Assembly (NCBI GenBank): GCA_028288445.1
Contig: JAQBNT010000242.1
Coordinates: forward strand, 62,001 to 126,000
DNA: 64,000 nucleotides
Source of the DNA: Hymenobacter sp.
GTDB lineage: Bacteria > Bacteroidota > Bacteroidia > Cytophagales > Hymenobacteraceae
Reading direction: 5' to 3'
Shown: piece by piece, positions 28,380 to 39,035 of the stretch
Numbering within the stretch: the stretch's first letter is position 1
Layout: each line of letters opens with the position of its first letter
Position numbers and translations under genes: made by a program
Notes under the pieces: model-generated
Database searches by the model: none
Told to the model about the DNA's origin: nothing
Seen by the model: only the letters and a program-made list of their open reading frames with translations

Positions 28380-30107
28380 ATGAAAACAATTACCCTTCGT
28401 TTTGCCCAGCTGGCCGCAATGGCCCTGAGCAGCTTGGCTTTCGGCCCTCGCGCTGCGGCCCAAACCGCCACCCCGGCCTGGGTGAGCGCATCCAACACCG
28501 GCGAATACTTTTCCTTTAACCGGGGCAACCTACACCTGGCAACGGACCCCGCGGGCAACGTGTATGAGGTGGGCATGTTCAGCGTGGCGGCCAACGTGGG
28601 CCATACCTACCTGCGGAGCCAAGGCAGCTACGATGGCTACTTGGGCAAGTACAACCCCGATGGCACGGCGGCCTGGGTGCGGCAGTTCGGGTCGACCGAC
28701 CAGGACGGCGCCGACGACGTGGCATTTGACGCAGCCGGCAACGCCTACGTGGTTGGCTCCTTCACGCATTCCATCGACTTGGGCGGCGGCCAGACCCTGA
28801 GTGCAGGTACGGACCCCGGGCGCAAGATTTTTCTCATCAAATACGACCCCGCCGGCAATCCCCTGTGGGCCCAGCAGAGCGACTCCTATCCGGGCACCAT
28901 GCTGCCCACCTGCCCACCCGCGGCCACCAGTTTCGGCGTGCAGGTCGACGGGGCCGGCCACGTGAACGTGACCTGCACGTATGATTTCGCCACCGGCTTT
29001 GGCTTTGGCGGATTGCGGCCGGCAGCCGGCCCCGCCACGAACGCCGATAAGGTGTATATGGCCCGTTTTTCGGCCGCCACCGGCGCGCCTCAGGCGCTGT
29101 TTCCGCTGCTGTACTCCACCGCCGCCAATGGAAGTCGGTTGCTTTACAAGCAAACGCTGCTGACCGCTCCCGACGGGGGCACCTACCTGGTGGCCAACTA
29201 CGTCACGGCCCTGTCCTTTGCCACGGGGCTGGCCCTGCCCGCGCCCACCAGCCCCGACATGCTGGTGGCCAAGTACACCGCCGCCGGCCAAGTGGAGTGG
29301 GCCCGCACCTTTGGGAGCCCTGGCTGGGACGAGATGACCGGCGCCGCCCTTGACGCGGCCGGCAACGTCTACGTCAGCGGTTCCTTCCGCGGGTCGTTGC
29401 GCTTTGGCACCACCACCCTGCCCGGGGCGGGTGCCGAAGACGGGTATGTCGTAAAATATTCTTCCCTAGGCGTCCCGCAGTGGGCAAAGTCGCTGGCGGG
29501 CCCCGGGGCTGACCTTTTTCGCGGCGTGTGCGCCGACCCCGCCGGCAACGTGTACGTGACGGGCAGTGCCAGTCCCAACGCTCAGTTTGGCACCCGGGCC
29601 TTCACGTCGGCGGGCAAGCTCGACTTGGTGGTGGCCGCCTACACGCCGCAGGGCGTGTTGCGGTGGGTGCAGCAGGCCGGCAGCGCCGAAGACGACGAGG
29701 GGTTTAGCCTGGGCTTCACGGCCCAGGGGCGCTTGCGCGTGTTTGGCTACGCGGGCCGTGGCGCGACGTTCGATGCCATCCAGTCGGGCACTTGGTACAA
29801 TTGGATGGGGGTTATGGCAGAGGTGGCCGCTTCTCCGCAGACCGCGCTTGCGGTGGTCGACGCGCAAAGTCCGGACCGGAAAATGCTCGCCTTGTACCCC
29901 AACCCGGCTGCCACCGTAGTCCATGTGCCACGCACGCCAGTGGGCACCCGGGTGCAACTGGTCGATGCGCTGGGCCGCGTAGCGCGCGAAACCTCCGTTT
30001 TGGCTGCTGCGCAAGTATCGGTGCGGGGCCTGGCCCCCGGCCTTTACACACTCCGCGCCACGGATGTGCAGGGCCAGCCGTATGCGGCCCGCGTGTTGGT
30101 GGAGTAG
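28380..30107 (+). CDS. SBBP/NHL-like repeat secreted protein with type IX secretion C-terminal sorting domain
   Basis: Signal peptide; repeated D(A/P)AGN(V/A)YV(T/S)GS motifs; LALYPNPAATVVHV...GLAPGLYTLRATDVQGQPYAARVLVE tail. Confidence 0.9.
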   Translation: MKTITLRFAQLAAMALSSLAFGPRAAAQTATPAWVSASNTGEYFSFNRGNLHLATDPAGNVYEVGMFSVAANVGHTYLRSQGSYDGYLGKYNPDGTAAWVRQFGSTDQDGADDVAFDAAGNAYVVGSFTHSIDLGGGQTLSAGTDPGRKIFLIKYDPAGNPLWAQQSDSYPGTMLPTCPPAATSFGVQVDGAGHVNVTCTYDFATGFGFGGLRPAAGPATNADKVYMARFSAATGAPQALFPLLYSTAANGSRLLYKQTLLTAPDGGTYLVANYVTALSFATGLALPAPTSPDMLVAKYTAAGQVEWARTFGSPGWDEMTGAALDAAGNVYVSGSFRGSLRFGTTTLPGAGAEDGYVVKYSSLGVPQWAKSLAGPGADLFRGVCADPAGNVYVTGSASPNAQFGTRAFTSAGKLDLVVAAYTPQGVLRWVQQAGSAEDDEGFSLGFTAQGRLRVFGYAGRGATFDAIQSGTWYNWMGVMAEVAASPQTALAVVDAQSPDRKMLALYPNPAATVVHVPRTPVGTRVQLVDALGRVARETSVLAAAQVSVRGLAPGLYTLRATDVQGQPYAARVLVE

Positions 30108-30191
30108 TCTTAACACAAATTCACTGTTCCGCAGTCTAAGAAATATGCAAGCCATTTTCCACCATGCAAACGAGGTTTTGAGTTTATAGGG

Positions 30192-30596
30192 TTATCCTAA
30201 TAAACCTTTCGACCAATTGCATGACAACCCCGTGGCTTTGTAGTTGCTAATAAATGGTGGGAGTATGATCAATGTGCCTAGGCGGTACGAGTCGGCTGAT
30301 GCGCCATATTTCCACTGGGTCGATTTCCATCCTTCAATTTCGCGTTTGGGAACCGGCCCATAGGCTGAAATCTCGATGTATCCGGGAACCGGCAGGATAA
30401 ACATTTGGGACCACGCCGAAGGCTCATTTTGGTTCCAGAGCTTAACCCGTGTGGCACTGGGCAAGGAGGAGGTCAACGCATCAATGACTTCTGCGACTTG
30501 CATAGTGTTCGTGCCCCAAGTAGTTGTGGATGACAGACCCCGGCGCCTTAAAGGCAGATTCTTGTTCACATAAACGGTACTGCCTTGAACGCGCAT
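30192..30596 (-). CDS. Hypothetical protein
   Basis: 134-aa ORF with balanced composition. Confidence 0.5.
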   Translation of the reverse strand: MRVQGSTVYVNKNLPLRRRGLSSTTTWGTNTMQVAEVIDALTSSLPSATRVKLWNQNEPSAWSQMFILPVPGYIEISAYGPVPKREIEGWKSTQWKYGASADSYRLGTLIILPPFISNYKATGLSCNWSKGLLG

Positions 30597-30602
30597 CAGG
30601 TG

Positions 30603-30974
30603 TTAGTGTGGCGCAACCACCGCCAACTCCTGCACCTGTTTCAGCTCCGCCTCTGCCTGCCGTTTGTCTACCACTCCCTTGAACAACGCAATGAGTCCTC
30701 CGTCGTCAATGAGCAAGTACATCAGGAACGAAAGGGACACGCTGCCGGCCGCGACGACCGCCCCAATGGGAATGAGCATGTTCGCCGTTTTGCGTTTGGC
30801 TCGGCTGGCGGTGGTGCGTACGAACAGGTAACTGGCGTAGTACTCCCGGGCCAGGGCCTCGGCCTCCTCGGGGGCGGCACCTTCCGCCACGACCATTTGC
30901 GCCACAGCCGCGACCGGCTGCTGGTCGTAGTACATGCGTACGGCGGCTTGTTGAGCATATTTGGCGCGGTACAT
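30603..30974 (-). CDS. Hypothetical membrane-anchored protein
   Basis: Hydrophobic segment MLIPIGAVVAAGSVSLSFLMYLLI; adjacent to 30192-30596 on the same strand. Confidence 0.55.
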   Translation of the reverse strand: MYRAKYAQQAAVRMYYDQQPVAAVAQMVVAEGAAPEEAEALAREYYASYLFVRTTASRAKRKTANMLIPIGAVVAAGSVSLSFLMYLLIDDGGLIALFKGVVDKRQAEAELKQVQELAVVAPH

Positions 30975-31154
30975 CAGTAGGGCAAGAGTTGAGTGAATGG
31001 AAGCATTTGGTCAGCAAATATGCCACGTTTGCGCGAAGAGGCAACTGATAGGCTGCATTGTCTACCGAAACGCTGGGTTGAAAGAGGCGCTGAATTTTAC
31101 ATGTTATAAACGAACGTTCACGAAATGCACCGAGCAACTGAGTTTCGCAAACTT

Positions 31155-33237
31155 TCATCCGTCCCCTTGGGGACTGGCCTGATGCCGGGTGGCGGTGGTG
31201 CGCGACGGGCGCCGGATGCGCAGCCGGCACGGCCGGGCGAGGTCGGTGTACTTAAAGGCGTTGCTGAGCAGATTGAGCACGGTGGTGTGTAGCGTGGCGC
31301 GCGGGTAGGCCACCACGGTCTGGACCGCAAAGTCCACCGTCACGCGGGCGCGGGCTGCCCGCTGCTGCGGTTAGAGCACCTGCACCACGTCCTGCACCAC
31401 GTCTTCCAGCACCAGCGGCTCGGCTGGGGCGGCCTGCGGCATTTGCCCCGAGGCAGCCAGGTCGTCGAGGGTGCCCGTGAGCGGGGCCAAGGTTCGCGCA
31501 ACCAGCGGCACGAGGAGGCTTTCTTTGGCCGGGTCGGTGAAGGTAATGCCCCGGCGCAGCTCCCCGAATAGCCCGGCCAGGTTGAGCACCGGCCGCTTCA
31601 GGCCGTGGCTGGCCGCTTACGCGAAGCTGTCGAGGTCGGCGTTGGTGCGCGTGAGATGGGTGTTGCGCCGGCTCTGGGCGGCGTTGGGCGGTTCGCTGTC
31701 CACGTGGGCCACCTGCAGGGTGGTGTAGGCCAAGTCTTGGCCGAGCTACTCCTGCTGCCGCCGGACCCGCACCTGCTCGCTCACATCGGTGGCCACCGCC
31801 GCGGTGCCGGTCCGCGCGCCGACGACGCCCAGCAAGGGCTGGCCACAAAATTCCAGCACCCGGTGTCGCGGTGCCCGGCGCGGTCCAGCGTGGAAGGTAA
31901 TTCAGGGACCACGTAGGGCACGCCGGTGGCCAGCACGCCGGCCAGTAGTCCCTCAAAGCCTTGGCCCGCCGCTTCGGGCAGCGCCTTAAACAAGGGCTTG
32001 TTCAGCACCTGCTCCGCGGTGCGGCCCCAGATGGCGCACACGGCCGGGTTGGCCAGTTCAATCACGTAGCGCGCCCCCGGAAGATGGCCACGGCCACCTA
32101 CTCGCGGACCCGCACCTGCTCCGTCACGTCGAAGGCGCACAAAGCCACCCCCACCACGGCCCCGTCTTCGCGGAAAGCCTGGCAGGTAAAATCAAAAAAC
32201 CGCGTCCGCGGCCCGTGCGGGCCCGCGTCGGTCAGGGGAACTTCCTGGCCGTGGTACGGCTGGCCAGTCGCAAACACCTGGTCGAGGAACGCCATGACGA
32301 CCTGCGCCTGGATTTCGGGCATGGCCTCGGCCAATGGGAAACCCTGTAGCGCCCGGCCCGGGTACAGCGCCTGGTAGCTGTCGTTCACGTACGCAAACCG
32401 GTGCTCCGGGCCCCGCAGCAAACACAACGCCGCCGGCGTCTGCGCAAACACCGCCGCGATGGTGGCCCGCTGGTGCTCCGAATCGCGCAACGCCACCTGC
32501 AACTGCTCAGTGCGTTCACTCACGCGGCTTTCCAGCCGGGCGTTGAGGGCGCGCAAGACCTTTTGGGTGCAGTGCAGCTCCGCGACATGGGCCCGGATTT
32601 CGTCGTTCACGGCATGCAGCTGCGCGTTGGCCCGGCCCAAGTCGTGGTTGGTTTCCGTCAACTGGTTGTTGGTGGCGTCCAGCTCCGCGTTGGTCACCGA
32701 CAGCACTTCCATCGCGGTGGCCAGCTGCAGGTTGGCCGTGCCCCGCTCCAGGTTGGCCAGTTCCAGCGCGGCGGCGGGTAGCGGCGGCTGTCCCGCCCGG
32801 ACCGCCACCTGCTGGCGGGCCTGCGCGTGGGCGCTCACGTCGTACACGAACAGCAGCAGCCCTTCCACCGCGCCCGCCATGTCGCGCACGGCCTGGGCAA
32901 TAAACGTGAAGTGCACCGGCCCGTCCAGGCCCGGGCGGACGGCGTTGCGGAACGTGATTTCCTGCCGGCCGTGGCACATGGTGCCGGTGGCGTATACCGC
33001 ATCGAGCGGCCCGAAAAAGGCTTGGTCCGCCAGCTCGGGTAGCGCCGTGCGCAGGGGCAGGCCCGCTAGGGGCCGGTGGCCGAACATCTGCCGAAACAGC
33101 TGGTTGGCCACCGTCACCATCAGGTCGGGTCCTGACAGGCTGGCCAGGCACGCGGGCGAATCCCGCAGCAGCGTGTCGAGCCGGTGGCGTTGGACCTCGG
33201 CTGCCGGGCGCTCGTCGGAAGGGGGGGCGGGGTCACA
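31155..33237 (-). pseudogene. Decayed PAS-domain sensor histidine kinase
   Basis: PAS text in 32098-33120, then recognisable continuation across in-frame stops and frame changes (YVIELANPAVCAIWGRTAEQVLNKPLFKALPEA; LNLAGLFGELRRGITFTDPAKESLLVPLVARTL; LHTTVLNLLSNAFKYTDLARP). Confidence 0.85.
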
Positions 33238-33315
33238 AAATCACTGAATAAACCTCCGACACGGCTCGGTTATGGAAGGTAGTCATTCCCCTTCCAGCAA
33301 AGAGCAGGGCGTGGC

Positions 33316-33545
33316 CTACCCGAACTTGTTTTTTTCAAATTGCAGGTCCCCGCTCAGGGCTTCCTGCTTCAAAATGGATTGATGCACCACGCGGGCCTGC
33401 TGGCCGGTTTCATCGGCTTTGCGAAAGAATAGTTCCGCCACCTCCGGTTGCTGCGTTTCGGCAAATTGCATGCCGATGTTGTGGAGCAGCTCTTGGTTTC
33501 TTCCAGCCAACGCAACAAACCGGAAGGCTTCTGCGAATAGCCCGG
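33316..33545 (-). pseudogene. C-terminal fragment resembling the tail of a CheB-type protein
   Basis: AGRNQELLHNIGMQFAETQQPEVAELFFRKADETGQQARVVHQSILKQEALS; no upstream methylesterase domain present. Confidence 0.45.
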
Positions 33546-33548
33546 TTA

Positions 33549-33930
33549 ATGAACGTCGAGCAATTCAGAACCTACTGCCTCGCCCTGCCTTTTGCCCAGG
33601 AGAAAACGCCCTTTGCCGGGTTTTTTCCCAATGCGCGCAACATCCTGGCCTTTTATGTCGGCGCAAAAATATTTTGCTACTTCGACCTCGACAAGTTCGA
33701 CAAATGCTCCCTAAAAAGCACTCCTGAGCGCATTGCGGAGCTAAAGGGAGCGCTACCAGGCGGCGGGCAACCCCTTCAACATGAGCTCCACCTATTGGCT
33801 AAGCATTGCCTTCAACGACGACCTGCCGGATGCCCTGCTCCTCAACCTCGTGCACAGCTCTTACACCTTGGTGCGCCAAAGCCTGCCCAAAAAACAACGC
33901 GAGCAGTTGAGCGGCGCGGGTACCCTCTAA
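33549..33930 (+). pseudogene. MmcQ/YjbR-family protein, frameshifted
   Basis: MNVEQFRTYCLALPFAQEKTPF...FDLDKFDKCSLKSTPERIAEL then, in another frame, ERYQAAGNPFNMSSTYWLSIAFNDDLPDALLLNLVHSSYTLVRQSLPKKQR. Confidence 0.8.
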
Positions 33931-35300
33931 AAGTGGGACACAGCTGGGACGTGAGTTGGAGTAGGCATTAAACGGTAGTAAATGCAGGAACACTCTCCGT
34001 GCTGCGGTATCAGTTAGTTAAGCCGCCCGTAGCGGTCCTCAGCTACTTCCAAGGGCTGATTGTGAAGCATCCCCAGGTTTACGAAAGAGCGTCCCTTTGA
34101 CTCCGAGGGCAGACGTATCATCAATCTATCCTCTAGCTTGGGCTACCGCCCCACGCCGGGAAGGTAACATTCCGCCGCCTCGAAAGCGGCAGTACATTTA
34201 CTCACTAAAAGCATAGCAGACGACTTGGGAGCGCCAGATTATCTTAAACGCGGTAGCTGAGCCTGACGCAAACGGACATGATAAGCAGGCACGTCGGTTG
34301 AATTTGGTTCGCAGGGGCGTGCCAGAACCGCACTGGGCCGCGTTGCTCAGCCCGAAGTTGTTTCCTTTTTGGTCGGAACGGAGGTAATTGGATTAGGGGG
34401 TAAAGACTTTAATACGACGACGGGGGCTGCGCTAGTAATCCTTCTATACATGATGTTGCCCATACGTCAATTAGGCTACTTTTCCTCCGCGACTTGGCCG
34501 GCCGCCTATTTCTAGCTCGCAGCTAAAGGCACAAAATTCTCGCGAGTGTAGTCTCGCCTATAATTAATACTGCTACCTTAATTAATTATTTACTATATTC
34601 ACGTATAGGATAATTAAATCTTATGTTCCGAAAGGTCCGCCTCCCATAGTGACCCGGAGTGCTGGAACATGGTAAACTCCGCATAAGCCAACATAACGCT
34701 TATGGACGAGCGATGGTGAATTCAACGTCACTCCGCTGGACTTCCTGGTGTCGTCGTGTGCACAGTCAACGAGTGCTTGCCCTCTGTAGTCACCGTTTCG
34801 ACCGCTCACTACCTCACCCCGCCTTGCCTATTGGCCGCACCAGCGTAGCGACCAGAGAACTGGAGCTTTTTTGAAAAGCAGTGCAATCCGGCGCCAACGG
34901 TATGTGCCCCCGAACTGATTCCTACTCACTGCGCTGCTTGAGCATTTTGCTTCAGCCAATAAGGATGCGGCAACGCATCACAACGTCACTGACGTGTCAG
35001 ATGGCATTAGCGCCGACTACTGCTACGAACAAGGCTGCTTCAACGGCATCGCCCTGCCCACACTCCGCCGCATGGCATTCGGCATTCCTCAGATAGCCAT
35101 CCAGGGTCCCATTTCCGTGTTGATTGTTATTCACGATGTAGCGTCAGTGAAGACAATTGTGCGGCTCTGTCTGCTGGTTAACAATGATATAATCCTAGCT
35201 TGTGCAGTACGCGTGCATAAGTGCAGGGGGCTGCATACATCATGTATCTAATATACGCTATGTATCAATTCGCAGAACCCAACCATACACCACTCAACTC

Positions 35301-36671
35301 ATGAAAAACGCATTGTTCGTGGTTATTACTGCCACAGTTGCCTTCAGCCAAACCCTGCTCCCGGTTGCCAGCTACGCACAGACCGTAGCCGCTGCTCAAG
35401 TTCGTGGGACCGGCATCCCCCCAGTTTCCAAGGCTGGCGCGGCGGCCGCTGACAATTCTGTTCGGCCTTTTCACATCAACGTTTCAGAGGAGGCGCTAAC
35501 CGACCTGCGCCGCCGCATAAAGAACACCCGATGGCCCGAACGGGAAACCGTGAAGGACCAGTCGCAGGGCGTGCAACTAGCCAAGATTCAGGAACTGGTC
35601 CGCTACTGGGGGACGGACTACGACTGGCGGAAAGCCGAAGCCAAACTCAACGCCTTGCCGCAGTTCGTGACCACCATTGACGGGTTAGACATTCAGTTTG
35701 TGCACATCCGCTCCAAGCACAAGAATGCTTTGCCGTTGATTATGACCCACGGTTGGCCTGGGTCCGTTCTGGAGCTCACCAAGGTTATTGGTCCGCTGAC
35801 GGACCCCACCGCGTACGGCGGACGGGCCGAAGACGCCTTTGATTTGGTGCTGCCCACCTATCCGGGCTACGGTTTCTCGGGCAAGCCGCAGGCCCCTGGG
35901 TGGGGCCCCGACCACGTGGCCCGCGCCTGGGACGAGCTGATGCAGCGCCTCGGCTATAAGCAGTACGTCTCGCAGGGCGGGGATTGGGGCGCTATTATCT
36001 CGGAGGTGATGGCCGTGCAGGCCCCGGCAGGCTTGCTCGGCATCCACATCAACATGCCCGGCACCGTGCCGCCCGCTGTGGTGAAAGCCGTGCGCAGCCG
36101 CGAGCCGGTGCCCGCCGGGTTTTCCCCGGCTGAGAAGGCGGCCTATGCTTCCCTCGACGTTTTTTACAACAAGGGCTTCGGCTACGCCGAGATGATGAAT
36201 ACCCGCCCGCAGACCCTGGGCTACAGCCTCGCGGATTCGCCGGTGGGCCTGGCCGCGTTCTTCTACGACAAGTTCGCCACCTGGACCTACACGGGCGGGG
36301 AGCCGGAGAAGTCGCTGACGCGCGACGAGATGCTCGACGACATCACGCTTTACTGGCTCACCAACACGGGCACCTCTTCCTCGCGCTCCTACTGGGATGC
36401 GGCGCAGCTGGGCGGTGGACCCTTCACGGCCATCGACATTCCCAAGGTACCGGTCGCCGTGACGGTTTTCCCGGGCGAAATCTACCAAGCTCCCCGCTCC
36501 TGGGCCGAGCAGAACTTTCACAAGCTCATCTACTGGAACGAGGTCGGGAAGGGCGGCCATTTCGCGGCCTGGGAAGAACCCGCGCTCTTTTCCACCGAGC
36601 TGCGGGCCGCCTTCAAGCCCTTGCGCAAAGCTGGCAGCCTGTCGACGGCGGACGCCAAGAAACAACGCTGA
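35301..36671 (+). CDS. Epoxide hydrolase (EHN-domain alpha/beta hydrolase), secreted
   Basis: Signal peptide; FHINVSEEALTDLRRRIKNTRWPE; PLIMTHGWPGSVLELTKVIGPLTDP; YVSQGGDWGAIISEVM; HFAAWEEP. Confidence 0.95.
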   Translation: MKNALFVVITATVAFSQTLLPVASYAQTVAAAQVRGTGIPPVSKAGAAAADNSVRPFHINVSEEALTDLRRRIKNTRWPERETVKDQSQGVQLAKIQELVRYWGTDYDWRKAEAKLNALPQFVTTIDGLDIQFVHIRSKHKNALPLIMTHGWPGSVLELTKVIGPLTDPTAYGGRAEDAFDLVLPTYPGYGFSGKPQAPGWGPDHVARAWDELMQRLGYKQYVSQGGDWGAIISEVMAVQAPAGLLGIHINMPGTVPPAVVKAVRSREPVPAGFSPAEKAAYASLDVFYNKGFGYAEMMNTRPQTLGYSLADSPVGLAAFFYDKFATWTYTGGEPEKSLTRDEMLDDITLYWLTNTGTSSSRSYWDAAQLGGGPFTAIDIPKVPVAVTVFPGEIYQAPRSWAEQNFHKLIYWNEVGKGGHFAAWEEPALFSTELRAAFKPLRKAGSLSTADAKKQR

Positions 36672-36775
36672 TTTCTGTTCCAGCCAGCGGCCAGCGCTAC
36701 TGCATGGATTAATCAAAAAATCAGACCACTACGATAAACAATGAACCCGGTGGCCCAGCCACGCATATCGCAATC

Positions 36776-37528
36776 ATGGAAACCATAACCCTTCCCCCAA
36801 CCACCGCAACCGAAACCTTTTTAGCGGAGATTCTTGCTGCCCACGGCGGGCTGAAACAATGGCGCAAATTCACGAAAGTCAGTTCCCAAGTCGTCTCCGG
36901 CGGCTTCCTGTGGGCCATGAAGGGCATGCCCCTTGATGATTTGCCCCGGACCATTACGTCGGAATTTCGCCGGCAGTGGACCCGCGTCGATGCCTTCGGC
37001 AACCCCGACTGGCACATGATTTACGAGCCCCACCACCTCTTTATCGAAACGCAGGCGGGGGAAATCATCGCCGAGCAGTACGAGCCCCGCGACACCTTCT
37101 CCGGCCACGCGTGGGAAACGCCCTGGACACCCCTGCACTTGGCCTACTTCAACGGCTATGCGATGTGGACCTACTACAACCTGCCGTTTATCCTTAGTGA
37201 GCCGGGCTTCCAGCTGACCGAGATTTCCCCGGTTATGCACGAAGGACAGCGCTTCCGGGGCCTGCGGGTGCGGTTTCCGGAGGGCGTGCACACGCACAGC
37301 CGGGAGCAAAACCTCTACTTTGACGACAGCGGCCTGTTACGACGCCAGGACTACCAGGTAGACGTAGCCGGCAAAACCTCGGGGGCGCATTTCATTTCGG
37401 ACTACGTGGACGTCCAGGGCCTGAAGTTCGCCACGAAACGCCGCGTTCATCCGGTAAATGCGGATGGCACGCTCCAGTTCGACCGCACCATTGTGTCGAT
37501 TGACCTCTCGGACTTTCAGCTCAGCTAG
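36776..37528 (+). CDS. Hypothetical protein
   Basis: 250-aa ORF, same strand and tight spacing in hydrolase cluster. Confidence 0.8.
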   Translation: METITLPPTTATETFLAEILAAHGGLKQWRKFTKVSSQVVSGGFLWAMKGMPLDDLPRTITSEFRRQWTRVDAFGNPDWHMIYEPHHLFIETQAGEIIAEQYEPRDTFSGHAWETPWTPLHLAYFNGYAMWTYYNLPFILSEPGFQLTEISPVMHEGQRFRGLRVRFPEGVHTHSREQNLYFDDSGLLRRQDYQVDVAGKTSGAHFISDYVDVQGLKFATKRRVHPVNADGTLQFDRTIVSIDLSDFQLS

Positions 37529-37573
37529 CGCAACGACAAGGCGCACGGCATCTCTCACCAAACCAATACCATC

Positions 37574-38413
37574 ATGGCTTCTGCTTTCATTTCCCGATTC
37601 TCGCTCACCGGCCTGCTCCTGGCCGCCGCCTTCGGCAGCTTGTTTGCCCAGTCTCCGTCCACTTCCTCAGCCCGCCCAAGCACTCCCATTGCAGCGGAAG
37701 GCAGCAGTCGTCAGGCCGCCAAGCCCACCATCGTGCTCGTGCACGGTGCCTTTGCCGACGGCACCGGCTGGCAGCACGTGATACCCCTGCTGGAACGCGA
37801 TGGCTACACCGTCATTGCCGTGCAAAACCCACTTACCTCCCTGGCCGCGGATGTGGAAACGACCAAGCGGGTGATTGACGTGCAGCCGGGGCCGGTGGTG
37901 GCCGTGGGGCACTCGTATGGTGGGGCGGTCATCACCGGGGCAGCGGCCGGCAATGCCCACGTGAAAGCCCTGGTGTACATCGCGGCCTTTGCGCCCGATG
38001 CCGGCGAACCCATTGGGGCTTTCGGCGAAAAGTATCCGGCCGCGCTCGGCCAGGCATTGCGGCCCGATGCCGCCGGCTTTCTCTACATCGACCGGAAGCA
38101 ATTTCGGGAGCTTTTTGCCAAAGACGTGCCGCTGACGGAAGCGCAGGTAATGGCAGCCACGCAGAAACCCATCATTGGCAGCGCCTTCGGCAGTTCCGTG
38201 CCGCAGGCCGCATGGAAAACGATTCCTTCCTGGTATCTGGTGGCGCAGCAGGACCAGGCCATTAATCCGGACCTGGAGCGCTTCTACGCCAAACGCATGG
38301 GCGCGAAGACCTCCGAAATCAACTCCAGCCACGTGCCCTTCATCTCGCACCCGGCCGAAGTTGCCCAACTGATAGAGCAGGTGGCCAGCACACCGGCCGT
38401 TGCGGCAAAATAG
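37574..38413 (+). CDS. Alpha/beta hydrolase (EstC-like), secreted
   Basis: Signal peptide; PTIVLVHGAFADGTGWQHVIPLLERDGYTVIAVQNPLTSL; VAVGHSYGGAVITGAA. Confidence 0.93.
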   Translation: MASAFISRFSLTGLLLAAAFGSLFAQSPSTSSARPSTPIAAEGSSRQAAKPTIVLVHGAFADGTGWQHVIPLLERDGYTVIAVQNPLTSLAADVETTKRVIDVQPGPVVAVGHSYGGAVITGAAAGNAHVKALVYIAAFAPDAGEPIGAFGEKYPAALGQALRPDAAGFLYIDRKQFRELFAKDVPLTEAQVMAATQKPIIGSAFGSSVPQAAWKTIPSWYLVAQQDQAINPDLERFYAKRMGAKTSEINSSHVPFISHPAEVAQLIEQVASTPAVAAK

Positions 38414-38529
38414 CATGTGCCGCTAGGGAGAGTGCCCGAATGCACCGCAACGTTGCCTGGCACCGAGCATTGGGCTTCACTCATCTTTTTCCACCATTCA
38501 CCCCGTCACCCTTTTTACGCTAAAACGCC

Positions 38530-38970
38530 ATGCTTAAAGAAATGAACCTCCCCCAAGTCGAATCGGCCTACTACACGGCCCGCACGCACACCACGGGCGG
38601 CCGAGACGGCGCCTCGCGCAGTTCCGACGGCCGCCTGGACATCAAACTGTCGACCCCGGGTACCGCCGACAACGGTACCAATCCCGAACAGCTGTTTGCT
38701 GCCGGATGGTCGGCCTGCTTTATGGGGGCCATGAGGATTGCCGCTGGCAAAAGGAGGATTCGATTCCCGGCCGACGCAGCCATCGACACCGAAGTGGACC
38801 TGTGCAACACGGACGGCAGCTTCTTTTTGCAGGCGCGCCTCAACGTCAGCCTGCCGGGGTTGGAGCACGAAGTGGGCCAGGACTTGGTGGAAGCAGCCAG
38901 CCAGACGTGCCCGTATTCCAAAGCCACCCACGGCAACATCGACGTCACCTATAAGCTGGTGGAAGCCTGA
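38530..38970 (+). CDS. Ohr/OsmC-family peroxiredoxin (second copy)
   Basis: YYTARTHTTGGRDGASRSSDGRLDIKLSTPG; NPEQLFAAGWSACFMGAM; ASQTCPYSKATHGNIDVTY. Confidence 0.93.
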   Translation: MLKEMNLPQVESAYYTARTHTTGGRDGASRSSDGRLDIKLSTPGTADNGTNPEQLFAAGWSACFMGAMRIAAGKRRIRFPADAAIDTEVDLCNTDGSFFLQARLNVSLPGLEHEVGQDLVEAASQTCPYSKATHGNIDVTYKLVEA

Positions 38971-39035
38971 ATCTGGCCCAGAGCAGGCCGGCCCGATGAC
39001 GATAAGCGGGCCTGCTCGACTTATCCGTAAAAAAC

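Noticed and set aside
31155-33237. Stop-codon recoding (TAG as sense) in the kinase
   Set aside because: Stops are both TAG and TAA and accompanied by frame changes, while intact genes in the window use TAG normally as a terminator. Decay is the simpler explanation.
34000-35200. Possible small genes in the intergenic stretch before the epoxide hydrolase
   Set aside because: Only short ORFs with no credible composition or motifs; treated as noncoding or decayed DNA.
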